Shown piece by piece: positions 46,760 through 58,307 of a stretch of 64,000 nt of DNA. The notes under the pieces were generated by a model. It saw only the letters and a program-made list of their open reading frames with translations. It did no database searches and was not told the DNA's origin. The stretch lies in NCBI RefSeq assembly GCF_026914265.1, contig NC_069136.1, positions 35,146,406 through 35,210,405 of the forward strand, given 5' to 3'. Each line of letters starts with the position of its first letter. Positions within the stretch are counted from its first letter, which is position 1. This DNA comes from Mya arenaria (taxonomy: Eukaryota; Mollusca; Bivalvia; Myida; Myidae). The position numbers and the translations under genes are program-made.

Positions 46760-47345
46760 AGGTATGTTGATGGTTACAAAAGTCAGGGATGAACAGACAC
46801 CACAGCCAGTGCATCCAGTTGTTCCTGTCAATGACTGACAATTCAATCCAGAGGCCATGATACTTGGATTTATGGCTGAACATGCTCCCTGGCACCACAG
46901 TAGTGTGCCTTACTTAAGACACTTGCCAAAGATACAAAAGCGAATAAAAACTTCAAAGATGTACAGCATCATACAAGATGACTTACGGAGTGGCTAGCCA
47001 TTTCAATGATGAACATGTGGGGGTTAATGGATCTCGGTTTTGTTTCAACTAAGACAAGTCAACAAACACAATGAGAAAACTGTTGCAGCTATTTTTCTGC
47101 TATAGAGAAAGAAATAGTGTTGAGACATTTGGCCTCCTTAAAAATCACTAGGGCTGATTCTGAATCAATTTTCATAGAATTTGAAAGACTGTTTGAGAGA
47201 CTTGAACTGCCATGGGACAATAAAGTTTTTGTGCTACTGGACTCATGTACTACTGGACCCATGAGGGGAAAAAATCTGGCTTAGGGACCAGAATACGTCA
47301 AAGTCTACCATGTCCACAACGGCTACGCTGCCAAAGCATTTAAGT
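46760..47345 (+). pseudogene. Decayed hAT-like (BED/DUF4371-type) transposase
   Basis: Pieces in shifting frames read MILGFMAEHAPWHHSSVPYL, MYSIIQDDL, DKSTNT, EIVLRHLASLKITRADSESI, FERLFERLELPWDNKVFVLL, DSC, and MRGKKSGLGTRIRQSLPC. The order, with a D-(K/E)-ST-(N) stretch, LPW(D/N)N and DSC...MRGxKSGxxxRIR, is that of hAT-related transposases and their domesticated kin. Stops follow RSG and RFCFN, and there are several frame changes. No inverted repeats were found. Confidence 0.5.
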
Positions 47346-47449
47346 CCCGCTTGGATATTACTTGGAATAATATATATAATAAGTAATAACAATATATTCT
47401 CATCAAATGTGCAGAAAATGGAATAAATACTCATTATATGATACTTAAA

Positions 47450-48680
47450 ATTGAATAATTAACACTTTTACAATAAACATTTGCAAGCATGATAATCGAT
47501 ATGTTGTTCACTATTATAAATCAAACATCCCATAGTGTAGACTGTTCATACACAGGCATTTGATCATAGCCAGTTGAGTTTTATGGGAAGTGGACAACTG
47601 AACCAAAATGTCAGGTACATGTCTTATGCCTGTGACTTCAGGTAAAAAAAGTAAATTTAACTTTGTTTAAAGACAAAGGTGTTAAACTTCACTGCTAAGA
47701 TTCCTGATAATTGTTCTGATTGTGGATGTCTCGTGTTGAACACAATTATATCTACCAAACCGAAAGGTGTACTCCATGAACACTATTCTAAGGCAAAAAA
47801 GGGTATTAGAATCCCTGAAATACGGAAAGCTTCGGGGGGATTCGCCCCCTTATCCCCCCACCAGGGCTTTGCCCTGGACCCATCGGGGGCCTTAAGCGGC
47901 CCCCTGAACCCCATGCAGAAATTTTCAGGATTGGCAACTTGGCTCTATTATCGTCACCGTCTTAAAGATGAACATATTTGAAAGTTTTAAAAATTACCAC
48001 ATTTTTATTTTGTAAACATGTTTTTTAAAGTAAACAGTCTATAAAGGTTACATTTGGTAATTTGAAATATGAACACATCATTTTATGTTATTTGAAGATA
48101 AACATAGGTATTTAAACGATAAGCATACACAAGAGATGGAAGAACATGATATTACACTGAGTTTGGGATGCAGCCAATGCCGGTATTAGGTGCACACCCC
48201 AAGTACCATTTATTATTTAAAAGCGTTTTAGGAGATATAGTGTTATTCCCATTGAAGACTGGAGGTTCGTTTTGTATCAAGAACCTGTCATTAAATCTTT
48301 TCATGAATCATACATGCCATATTTTTGAAAGGCTCCCCAGGGGATTTTTTTCAGAATTCCAGGGGATTTGACTCCCATACCAGAGGATTTTCATAATCGC
48401 CATTTTCATCATCTTTAATTCTGGAGGATATACATCCCCTACCGGGGAACCGGGGTATGGTTTCCCCCGCCGGGAGATTTGGCATGTACGATGAATAAAT
48501 ACCTTCTCTAAATCATCATTATTTTTTAGGTAATTTGTCAGCATGCTGGGAGGAGAGTTGCGATTTCTTCGGTATATTTTTAATACAAATAATGTTCATG
48601 GAAACTGCTTTAAATTAGTAGTTTACTGGAATGACAACGTATGATCAAATGGATGAAAATGACCAAAAACTTGCAACACA
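47450..48680. other. Intergenic, no gene recognised
   Basis: Includes a GC-richer patch at 47825-47915 (GGGGGATTCGCCCCCTTATC, CCCCCACCAGGGCTTTGCCC) that gives the ORF at 47679-47981 a low-complexity tail. A CCCCAGGGGATTTT / GGGAGATTTGG series lies at 48334-48482. No recognised protein. Confidence 0.35.
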
Positions 48681-48894
48681 GTGAAACCTTAATTACGTCC
48701 ACCCGCACCGCCACAACCAAAAGACGTACGCTTCAATACAATCGTATAGCACTCTCAGTGCTGGGGTCGTGCGTCGAGCAGACGCATACGTGGTAGCGCC
48801 AACGCCTCGCTACCGCGTCGACGCGTTCATGGAAAAATTGAGAAAGTATATGACGTATTTTAACGTGGTTCACGGCTGATATGGGTCATCTGCC

Positions 48895-49047
48895 AAAATA
48901 AACGTTCCAGAAGAAATAGAACACATTCTAGACAACGAATATTTCTGGCCGGACGGCGTAACCTACCGGAAATGGAAGTCGAAAGAGGAACACCTAAACG
49001 AGCGCAGGCCATATCTGTGCTCCCAACACCACGACCGCTACCAATAG
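48895..49047 (+). pseudogene. C-terminal part of LINE ORF1
   Basis: Open frame IPEEIEHILDNEYFWPDGVT, YRKWKSKEEHLNERRPYLCS ends at TAG 49045-49047, about 65 bases before the endonuclease frame starts. It is placed as ORF1 by position and by similarity to the YFWPxGV ends of LINE ORF1 proteins; the upstream part is frame-broken. Confidence 0.4.
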
Positions 49048-49109
49048 AAAGATCGCAAAGAAACCTACGAAATTAAGAATCTTAGTTTATCTTTATCTTA
49101 TTGTATCCA

Positions 49110-49735
49110 TGTCTTTAAACGTTTAATGTTGGAACTGCAGGGGAATAATGTCCTCTGCGTTCCCTCTAGCAAATATGTTAGATAAATATAATGTTGATTT
49201 TGCGCTTATAAGCGAACACAAGCCCTTACCTAGATCTGCTGTATTTATAAATAGTATTCACATGAGTTATTACTTTTTCGTTAATGTCGACGAACATGTT
49301 GATAACTACGGTCCCCTTAACTGTGGAAAAGCTGGTACTGCCATTATGTTTAAAAAATCATTGTCATTTAGAATTAACAAAATACCATTTAAAGAGAACC
49401 ATCGTATACTCGGAATTGAATTTAAGTGTACAGATAGAATGCCATTGTATATGTTTTGTGTATATATGCCCTCGTGTAATAACATGGAGTACTTTAAGTC
49501 AGTTTTAAGCAAGTTGCAATCGCTACTCTCCCATTACACCCAGGTGGCCGGGGATTTCAATGGACAATATATATCAAACAGCGACCGTCGATGTGCAAAT
49601 GCAAAATCTATCTTACTCACAGACTTTATTGTGAACAATAACTTATTATCTTTACAATACGCATTAGGCGATGTACTTTTATTCCAACTGGACAGATTAT
49701 CGACCATGTTCTTGTGGAATCTTCATGTATGAAAA
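49110..49735 (+). pseudogene. LINE ORF2 endonuclease
   Basis: MSLNV, stop, CWNCRGIMSSAFPLANMLDK gives endonuclease motif 1 (WNCRG). VDFALISEHK occupies the QETH position (E-H). LGIEFKC, FCVYMPS and VAGDFNGQY (D-x-N) follow. One stop lies before the WNCRG motif, and the frame is lost after LLFQLD, before the expected terminal S-D-H. Confidence 0.65.
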
Positions 49736-49854
49736 TGATTTCTAACTTGATCGTGGCAGATAGCTCAGATATTATTACTTCGGACCACTAACCAATTATC
49801 TACATCAAAGCAGCGACATCCATTATAAAGCCAGAGCCACCGCCTCGCATTAAA

Positions 49855-50940
49855 TTGGCTTGGAATAAGTGTACAAATGAGCATCTAATGTGCTATCAGC
49901 AAATCCTAGACAATGAATTGAATTGTATTCTCTTATGTGACAGTTCGAAATGTTGCCCTGATTTTCTTAACAGTATTATTATACACGCAGTTCGATCAGC
50001 AAGTAGTATAAACGATCATGTTATTCAAGGCTTCGAGGCATATTTCACAAATGTATTTGCAGATCCCCTTGCACAGAACGACACATATGTCAATGCAGAA
50101 TTAAAGCAATTAGCGAATAAGAAAGATAATGACCTAACAAAAGAAATAACTTATACTATACAGCACAGTGAAGTTGAAAGTGCAATAAAATGTCTCAAAC
50201 TAAGGAAAAGCTTCGGAGTTGATGATATCCTTAACGAACATGTAAAACATGGCGGGAAATTTTTATTAGAGCTCAGACAGTTCTATTTAACTCCATATTG
50301 TACAATGAGAGGACGTCAAATGAATGGAACACTAGTTTGCTAATTCCAATCTACAAAAGAAAGGGTAAAGAAAAGACCGATCCTAGCATTTACAGACCAT
50401 GTTTCAGCAAAATCTTTGAAAAAGTGATTTTGAACAGACTCAATGATTTAATAAAAATAAACACATCGCGTTTCCATGCGAACAGCAGCAAGGATTTCGC
50501 AAACAAACTTAGTTGTGTTACGACGGTGTTCAACCTGCAGGAAACTATCTATCAACAAATAAAACATAACAGCAACGTATTCGTAGGCATGCTCGACCAA
50601 AAGGCTGCTTTTGACTCTGTATGGCACGAAGGCCTTTTTCTTAAGATGGTACGATTTGGCTTTAGTTAGAAAAGCATTACGAACACTAATGTCTTCATAT
50701 CAAAACTTAAAATGTATAGTGAAAATGAACGGTTACACCTCAAAGGACATTTCTATACGGAAATCAGTCCGCCAAAGGGGCGTTCTTTCCACGTTTTTTT
50801 TTTTATTTACTATACGTGGACAAACTACTAAATGATCTAGAAAACAGTAACCATGGCTGCACCGTACAATCAACAAAGGTCGACAACCCTTCATATGCAG
50901 ACGACATAGCTCTGATAGCATTGTCTCCCCTCAACCTACA
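49855..50940 (+). pseudogene. LINE ORF2 reverse transcriptase (broken)
   Basis: Motifs across frame changes are VESAIKCLKLRKSFGVDDIL, LIPIYKRKGKEKTDPSIYRP, FVGMLDQKAAFDSVWHEGLF (motif A, where the usual DFxKAFD is LDQKAAFD), IRKSVRQRGVLS (motif B) and PSYADDIALIA (motif C, intact YADD). At least three frame changes. Confidence 0.7.
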
Positions 50941-51094
50941 GTGAATGATGGATATCGTATTTATTATATACATATTGTCAGTCATGGAGAATCGATATCA
51001 ACGTGAAAAAAATCTGAAATAATTGTTTACAGCAAAAAACGTGAACCTCCTAATGTCACGATTATGTTTGGAAACTATATTATCACACAGACTT

Positions 51095-51367
51095 ATGCAC
51101 CAGTCAGACTTTGACTTTCGGTCCAGCCAACCCCGGCTAAAATCCCCGCCCTGCGGGAATGAACTGATGGTAAAATCCCCGCCAAATGCCCCCGCACCCA
51201 AGGGACCTTAGGTTAGGCCCAATCCCTGCTATATTTTGTGTGAAGACAAAACCACCGCATACACCCGGCACTGCGGGGCCACCTGAAAGGTAAAAACACG
51301 GCCCATTTCCCCGGCTATCCCCGTTATACCCCCCCCCGGGGGGCGTGGTTACAATTGACTGGTGCAT
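51095..51367. mobile_element. Bivalve MITE (copy 2) inside the LINE
   Basis: It ends with GCGTGGTTACAATTGACTGG and TGCAT. The left arm has lost AATTGTAACCACGC, so CACCAGTC runs straight into AGACTTTGACTTTCGGTCC. It shares GACTTTCGGTCCAG, TGGTAAAATCCCCGCCAAAT and CGGCACTGCGGGGCCACCTG with 28983-29301. A TTAT duplication at the borders is possible. Confidence 0.75.
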
Positions 51368-51663
51368 TATTCGGCAACTCACTTGGGTGTTAAGCAAACC
51401 TCCGATATGAAATGTAAACCTACAATAGAAACGAGATGTCAGAAATGCTAAAACTGCATTTTACGCAATGACCGCTCAAGGGGTCCATCCATATGGTTTA
51501 AATCCACTAGTGTCTGCTGACCTGTATATCAAAATAATTATGCCAATTGTTCTACATTGTAGCGAATTGTGAAATAATATTACAGCTAGTGACATTACTA
51601 CGACCAATCGACTCCAACATTTTATTGTTAAGAAAATCCAAGGATTTCACTTTACAACTAGAT

Positions 51664-52092
51664 CCGGCCCAAATATCACGAAAATACTTAAGTCAGATCT
51701 CAAACTTAATCTGAACTCATTTTACCACATACAAACATCGTATAATTCAAAATCTTGCATGTTTTCATATTTTTTGTAAACATATTTTCTCATAGAATGT
51801 GTTATTGAAAGATTTTGACAATATTTCAAAGAAATCTTATTCTAGAGCAAAAAATATACTTAAGTAATTGTTAAAAGGCAATGAATTGAACTCAAGTACA
51901 TTTTTGGCTATACAAAAGTTTTTAATTGGAATCTAGACCAAACGTTTTGATCAACATATTCAATGAAATAATGCGTTTTAAAAAAAATGTAAAAACATAT
52001 TTTTGTTTCTAATAAATTTTGTATTATATGGTAAAATGAGTTGAGATTGAGTTTGAGATTTGACTTAAGTATTTTCGTGATATTTGGGCCGG
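51664..52092. mobile_element. MITE with ~75-bp inverted repeats inside the LINE
   Basis: CCGGCCCAAATATCACGAAA, ATACTTAAGTCAGATCTCAA, ACTTAATCTGAACTCATTTT at the left is the inverse of the right end (AAAATGAGTTGAGATTGAGT...TTTCGTGATATTTGGGCCGG). AT (or GAT) flanks both sides. LINE sequence resumes at ATGTGTGAGTCC. No transposase. Confidence 0.75.
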
Positions 52093-53029
52093 ATATGTGT
52101 GAGTCCATACTGGGACTTAACAAGTAATGTTCGTCGGTTAAAATCAGAAAATTGTTGTTTTTACATCTATTTTTATGTTTCGACTCTAAAAGTACTAGTA
52201 AAAGTATATTTTTAAGTGATACTTTCAGAACGTCCAAGATGAGAATGTAACTTTAGGTTTTATACCTGACATCTGTAAAATGGTATGTGCCTTTGGACTT
52301 CATAACTTAATTATTAATACACCCTGAACAAATACCATCGAGACATCAATGGAAAACTACTGTGAACTGTCTCGTACGTTCTAAAGAAACCTTGCTGTGG
52401 GCAGATAGAACTATGTCGAACGAAGATTTTAGACTTTTTAAAGTGTTACACCCAAATGTTTCCAAAGCAACATTGTATTGTATTTTTGACACGAACTATT
52501 TCAAACACATCCAAAGTTAATTGCTAAGCATTGATGCAAAATACCGACGAACTGTCTTCAACGATGCTACAACTGTGATAAAGACGTTAATAACGCAGAA
52601 ATACACAGCTTATATGAATGCAGCGTACATGAACGGGATAGGTCGTGTGTTTCGTCGCTGGCGTCACAGAACTTGACGTCAACCTTGCCCAAGAACTAGC
52701 ATTAATGGACGGAGAAACGTTTTTTTCTCGCACTTCTTGGCGTAGAACTCATAGTTCCTGACTACCAGCTGACTCGCAAACAGTTCTTGAGGCGATAGTT
52801 AATGTTTATATATAAGTGTATCAATGTCTAAGACATAAAGCTGTGTTTAAAACATGTAAGAGGTATAATGCCTTTTGCATTGTAAAATTGTATTCATTGC
52901 CAAAGTGAAACGCTAATCTGCTTATTTTGTACAGTATTGTCATTATTAATTACCATTTGTATATAATATGAATATCATCACGTGTGGTGGAAATAAAGAT
53001 AAGCTGAGTTGAGTTGAGTTGATGCAAAT

Positions 53030-53580
53030 TGCTTCTATTAAAGGCAACCTTCAACCAGCTTTCAAACAGAAACCATGAAACTGACTTAAACAACAGTACG
53101 GCATAATTCGTAATGTTAATACTTAATAATTAGTAATCAGTCAATAAAAAGTGTTCTTTGTTTAGCATAGCTCTTACTCTCACGATTTCGTTCAAGTTCG
53201 TCCCGAAAATCATGACATGTGAACAATGACCATCTAGACGATTTATGGCACAGCCTTTAAGGCTTACCATTACGTTTCTACAAGCGCTAAATGCCGTTTG
53301 TATACGCCGTTGCCACCTACGACTATGTCCGAAACTTTGCTAAAGAAATAAGCAAGGATAGACACTCTTTGTTTCTAAATTGTATTCGTGTGGTGCATCT
53401 TGCTGCAATCTTCAGTATCGTAGTGTATTCATAAAGGTAGCCTAAGATAACCGTACCGTAAAACGAAACATGAATCGTAAAACAACAACATCCAAATCAG
53501 ACATTTTGTTCTGACAGATGATTCCTTTTCCTTTTTAGTATATGTTACATACAATGTATTAGGGATATAAAGATAAAGAT
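53030..53580. other. Intergenic, nothing recognised
   Basis: AT-rich sequence after the LINE tail. No gene or repeat family recognised. Confidence 0.35.
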
Positions 53581-53713
53581 AAGATAATTTTATTTTGATT
53601 TAAGCATATACACATCATATACACATATCAATAATTAATAAATACACAAATAATGAAAAATGATATTATATGATAGCTAATTCAATTGTAGTTTCTAGCT
53701 CTAATGGCCAAAG

Positions 53714-53966
53714 TCAAGTATTGCCAGCGTTATCACTCAATTTTTTTTTATTTGCATCGCCTTGACTAAAAATAGTACGATTGGCACATGTAAAATATTT
53801 ATTACGTTTATTGCAAAGATAGTCTGTAAATATACGGGTTAGCGCATCGATGTTACATGCATCATTGATTTTTGCAGTTATACGACTATACCCCCAAAAG
53901 AGCCATTGAAATCTGTCTTCTAACGCTTGTAGGCGGATCGTGCACGAGAATTCCGAGTAACCCCAC
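53714..53966 (-). CDS. Unrecognised minus-strand terminal exon or transposon 3' end
   Basis: From an AG at about 53967 a frame stays open for some 83 codons: WGYSEFSCTIRLQALEDRFQ, WLFWGYSRITAKINDACNID, ALTRIFTDYLCNKRNKYFTC, then a stop at 53714-53716. Downstream are AATAAA (minus strand, about 53590-53600) and TTATCTTATCTTTATCTTTA (53571-53590). This could be the last exon and poly(A) site of a gene, or the 3' end of a retroelement whose tail is a short TTATC repeat. I know no matching family. Confidence 0.3.
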
Positions 53967-53999
53967 TAGCCATTACATTGTATTTAGTAAGGCTATAAT

Positions 54000-54770
54000 A
54001 ATAATCTAATGTTTATCTTTCGGAAAAATATTTCTATTTATCAATTTATAAACTGTATTTATTCATTAATGCATTTATTTCCTCATTAATGTATGCAATA
54101 CACTTATTGTCGTATAAGTAAGATACAGTTACTCGTTATTTCGTGGAAAAAACTCATACTGTATTTATTACTTAGACCGCTCTCGAGACGAGGTAGATCC
54201 GTCGACAAGTCTTCAGTGGAATAAGGACAGAACGTAAATGTAAATTATGTCCACAAAATTATTTTGAGTCAGAATTTCAGTTTCTACTAGGTTGTTCCAC
54301 TTAGCGTGATATACGTAGAAAACATGGAATTTAATCAAACTGGCCTAGCTTAGTTAAATTTAATCATTTATATCAGATGCTATAAATTATTTTGCGTATG
54401 TACGTATGTGTCTTGACCATATCAATATTTATTTTGTGTAATCGACTAAAGGCAAAATGCTGATAGGCCAATAAAAGACTTGTGACCTGTTTTAAACAAA
54501 ATAAATGCATACTTTAACTTCGCTCCACTACACGCTATATTAACATAATTCATCTAATCAGTGCCAGGACAGCAACCACTCTAATATCCTAACAAAAATA
54601 GACGGTGGAAGGATTATATTGTATTCAAACAATGTACTGTAGCCCCTGGACATGTGTACAATTAGGTTTGAGTGAACGGAGTCATATGTGGTCAACCTTG
54701 CAAATATATACATGTGTTAGCTTTACCTTGGTCAGTTGAAGTGGGAAAGCAAACTAAAGAGAAATTCTTA
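54000..54770. other. Intergenic, nothing recognised
   Basis: AT-rich sequence between the 53.7 kb ORF and the exon-like series. No gene signal. Confidence 0.35.
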
Positions 54771-54784
54771 TAGTGGCTGCCATG

Positions 54785-54810
54785 AGGAAAATCTTGTCTG
54801 TTTCCAGGTA
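54785..54810 (+). other. Candidate first coding exon for the 55-58 kb series
   Basis: ATG AGG AAA ATC TTG TCT GTT TCC AG is followed by GTATTT. It is short and its phase joins to the first exon-like module only through a frame that stops soon after. Speculative. Confidence 0.15.
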
Positions 54811-55227
54811 TTTCTTTTAGGTTGTGCTTAGATTTATTATTGTGTTGGTTTATGCGGAACTGTTTATATTGAGTTTTCGGTTTTCTTTCACTTGCTGATT
54901 GTGAAACAAATCGTTCAGGACATTGGATCGTTCAAAAGGTACTAGCTAAACAGTTAAATAGCGAAATATTTACAAGAATGTCAGCTTTATTTACATTTTT
55001 CTGTCGAACGATTTTATATATGAGTGCTCTGTCCAGATGTATTTAAAATCAGTTTTATATAGTGTTCGTATTAATAATTAATTAAATTATAGAATAACAA
55101 GAATTGCCAACAGGCTTTTTCTGTTGCTTTAAGAAAAATATGAAGATTTTTATTTCATTACACTATTTTTTTAGTAAACCTTTTTTTAATAAAATACTGC
55201 ATCAGTTCAATGGTTCATCACTTTCAG

Positions 55228-55340
55228 TGTCCATGGTACCGGAATTGTCCAACCGGAAGTGATGACCCTTGCAGTGGAGTTGGCAAGGTGACCAGATGGC
55301 TATGGGCGACAACTCACTGATGATGGCTGGGCTGTACCAG
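55228..55340 (+). other. Exon-like module 1
   Basis: TTTCAG before, GTGAGC after. It contains CCAACCGGAAGTGATGACCC, TTGCAGTGGAGTTGGCAAG, which aligns with modules 2 and 3. One frame opens CPWYRNCPTGSDDPCSGVGK but all frames stop before the GTGAGC donor; GTGACC inside is an alternative donor. Confidence 0.4.
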
Positions 55341-55705
55341 GTGAGCAGTGTATCATTGATAAGGTGTAACAATCGTTTAAAATATTTACATATAATTTGC
55401 ACATGGTTATATACTTTTTTTGTATCTCTGTACATTTCCATCTTTTGTTTTAAGAAATGCACTTGTAGTTTTGATGTGTTGAATAGTTTTCTTTGGTTGA
55501 ATAAAGGAATCTTTATTTCCGCGTTTTGTAAAATAGTATTCTGGAAAAAAAACTTACTAACATTCTAGATGTATTTAATCAATCCACAAACTCACTTGAG
55601 ACTAGTTCAGATTTTTTTGCATGGTACTACATGTACTAATTCTTAGGACCTTAACACGTTTTCTAAAACGTTGACCTTATCTTAATTACCTTACAACTTG
55701 CAAGG

Positions 55706-55951
55706 CTCATTTATTTGATTGTAAATTATACTTGTTTGCAATTATTGAAATAAATAACTGCATCCATTCAATGTAAACGCGTCCACCGTACCTCATTTAT
55801 TTGATTGTAAATTATACTTGTTTGCAACTATTGAAATAAATAACTGCATCCATTCAATGTTAACGCGTCCACCGTACCTCATTTATTTGATTGTAAATTA
55901 TACTTGTTTGCAACTATTGCAATAAGTAACAGCATCTGTTCAATGTTACAG
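55706..55951 (+). repeat. ~85-bp tandem triplication spanning an intron/exon border
   Basis: CTCATTTATTTGATTGTAAA to CGTCCACCGTACC is repeated from 55706, 55792 and 55877. Each copy carries the intron end plus the first bases of module 2; only the last keeps the ACAG acceptor (others read ACGC). Confidence 0.75.
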
Positions 55952-56055
55952 CGTCCACCGTACCTGCAGTGGCCAACCATCCAACCGGAAGAGATGTCCT
56001 TTGCAGTGGAGTTGGCGAAGAGGCGTAATGCAACTACAGTGGTAGTCAGGTTTGC
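55952..56055 (+). other. Exon-like module 2
   Basis: TTACAG precedes, GTAAGA follows. Open frame RPPYLQWPTIQPEEMSFAVE, LAKRRNATTVVVRF. Module 3 is its close paralogue with the same open frame. Confidence 0.4.
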
Positions 56056-56793
56056 GTAAGATTATGAGGACAACTTCATCAACAAAGATATGTATTATTT
56101 TGCTTACTTTTTTGTATAAGTTTTTGTTTGCACTTTTTCGATCAGCATTGTTTTTAAACAATTCATCTTAAAAGAATGTTTTCACTTAGTAAGTCACTTA
56201 ATATTTCATAGCCTTAAGAGGAATTAATCAAAATATATGGATACCATTTTTAAAGGTTCTTATCACATCAATTATTTTATTAAATACATCAATGATCCTT
56301 CGAATTAATATTCTTTTTTCCAAATACCTGAAAATTAAAGAGGCATTTTCTGTTGGTTTTGGAAATCTTACAGTGAAAATGCTAAAAGGTGCCAGCATCC
56401 TTTCCCAAGATTTCTTTTACCGAACCCATGTAACAGAATATGCTTATGTCATTTTCGTGTATGTCAAAATATAATATTTTATTTTATATAAAATGTTTCA
56501 CATTGGTGGGTCTTTATTTGTATAAGTCTTAACGTGGTTATTAATTAAACTGGTAGGAAAGGCTCATGAAATATGAGTGAAAAACAATATAAAACTGATT
56601 TAATTCATATTAATATATTTGTTTAATGAACATAATTTAATTCATTTCGAATGATATTTGTTTATAACTACTTTAATTCACATGTTTAACAATTGTTTAT
56701 TTAATTATTATACTTGCTCATTATATATATATGCAGTTACTTATTGAAATAAGTTACTGCCTCGGTTTGCATATATACATATCAATGTTACAG

Positions 56794-56897
56794 CGTCCAA
56801 GGTACATGAAGTGGCCAACCATCCAACCGGAAGAGATGCTCTTTGCAGAGGCGTTGGCGAAGAGGCGTAATGCGGCTTCAGTTGCAGTCAGGTTTGC
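56794..56897 (+). other. Exon-like module 3
   Basis: TTACAG precedes, GTAAGA follows. Open frame RPRYMKWPTIQPEEMLFAEA, LAKRRNAASVAVRF; same length as module 2. The whole ~842-bp interval including the following intron-like sequence (for example 56330-56450 against 57175-57295) is duplicated. Confidence 0.4.
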
Positions 56898-57493
56898 GTA
56901 AGATTATGTGGACAACTTCATCAACAAAGATATGTATTATTTTGCTCACCTTTTGTTTAAGTTTTTGTTTGCACTATTTTGCTCAGCATTGTTTGTTTTT
57001 TAACAATTCATCTTGAAAGAATGTTTTCACTAAGTATGTCACTTTATATTTCATAGCCTTATGCTGAATTAATTAAAATATATGGATTATATTTTTATAA
57101 GTTCTTATTAAATCAATTATTTTATTAAATAATCAATGATTTTTCGAATAAATGATTCTTTTTTCCCCAATACACGAAAATTGAAAGAGGCATTTTCTGT
57201 TGGTTTTAGAAATCTTACAGTGAAAATGCTAAAAGGTGCCAGCATCCTTTCCCAAGATTTCTTTAACCGAACTCGAGTAGCAGAAAATGCTTATTTCATT
57301 TTCTCGTGTTTATATATAGTAACTTAATATTGCACATTGGAGGAGCTTAGTTTGTATTAGTTTGATTGTGGTTTATTTTAGACTGGTATGTACTTCATAT
57401 GGTTAACATTTGTTTATTTGATGATGAAACTTGATAAAAATTATACATTTAGCGTTTTATAATATAAGTGACTGCGTTTGTTTAATGTTTCAG

Positions 57494-57580
57494 CATGTGC
57501 CCCACTATCCGGTTTGGAATCGATGCCCCTTGCATTAAGCTTTGGATGACATATCACGTATGATACTTAGACAGGAGCAG
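57494..57580 (+). other. Exon-like module 4
   Basis: TTTCAG precedes, GTGAGC follows. GTGCCCCACTATCCGGTTTG, GAATCGATGCCCCTTGCATT aligns with modules 2-3 with substitutions; stops in the corresponding frame. Confidence 0.3.
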
Positions 57581-58218
57581 GTGAGCATTGTGTATACAAC
57601 TCGAGTTTGAAATAAATGATATCATGCTAATAATGATTCGGTTATACATTGTCAATTGTAGTAGTGATGAAAAATGCTAACAGTCACTGTACAGGGGATA
57701 CTAGTGTTTTTGATTGTCAATTCGGTCTTGCAAAATGATCGTATTGTTTCTAGTTTGACCTTTCGAAGAACAAGGAGGGCTATACTTATCGTTTAAGCGT
57801 TGTTGTCAGAGTTCATACTTTACAGCGTTGTTCAGAACCATCACAGAATTAGGTTACATACCTCAATATTATACTAAATACAAATTGACCCCTGATAGAC
57901 TTTGGACCTTGGGTTTATGTTTTGGGTACAGTGTTAATTTTTAAGGAAGTTGGGATTTTCACAAATAACTTTTGTATTCTTCATTCAGTTGACTCCATGT
58001 TATCGACTTAGAAACTTTGGGTTTTTACTAAAATATGAATTGACGTTCATTAAATAAATTTCATTCTTAACAGTTGTACTCGGCTATCTACCAATAAGAT
58101 TACTTAATTCCATATTATTCTAAATACAAAATATTACCCTTGATTGACTTTATTTTTAATCATGATGATGATTTTTAACTTAACCCTCACTTGACCCATA
58201 TGTGGTTCAAAATTTCAG

Positions 58219-58307
58219 TGTCGAGGGAATCGGAAGTGTCCCTACTTGCAACTCGACGTGATACCTCTTACAACCTGATCGATGCTCCATCAGCGGCATT
58301 TGCAATG
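58219..58307 (+). other. Exon-like module 5
   Basis: TTTCAG precedes, GTACGA follows. Weakly similar to module 1 (TGTCGAGGGAATCGGAAGTG). No long open frame. Confidence 0.25.

Larger units (their letters stand above)
48690..53022 (+). mobile_element. CR1/I-superfamily-like LINE, decayed, with two nested MITEs
   Basis: The ORF1 end (to 49047) precedes the endonuclease (49110-49735), the RT (49855-50940), the post-RT region split by a MITE at 51095-51367 (IVYSKKREPPN before it, ATHLGVKQTSDM after it), then GVHPYGLNPLVSADLYIKII. After a second MITE (51664-52092) a C-terminal finger follows (CYNCDKDVNNAEIHSLYEC). The 3' end is a GAGTTGAGTTGAGTTGA repeat (53004-53022), as in LINEs without poly(A) tails. 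There are many breaks. The clade is not certain. Confidence 0.75.
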
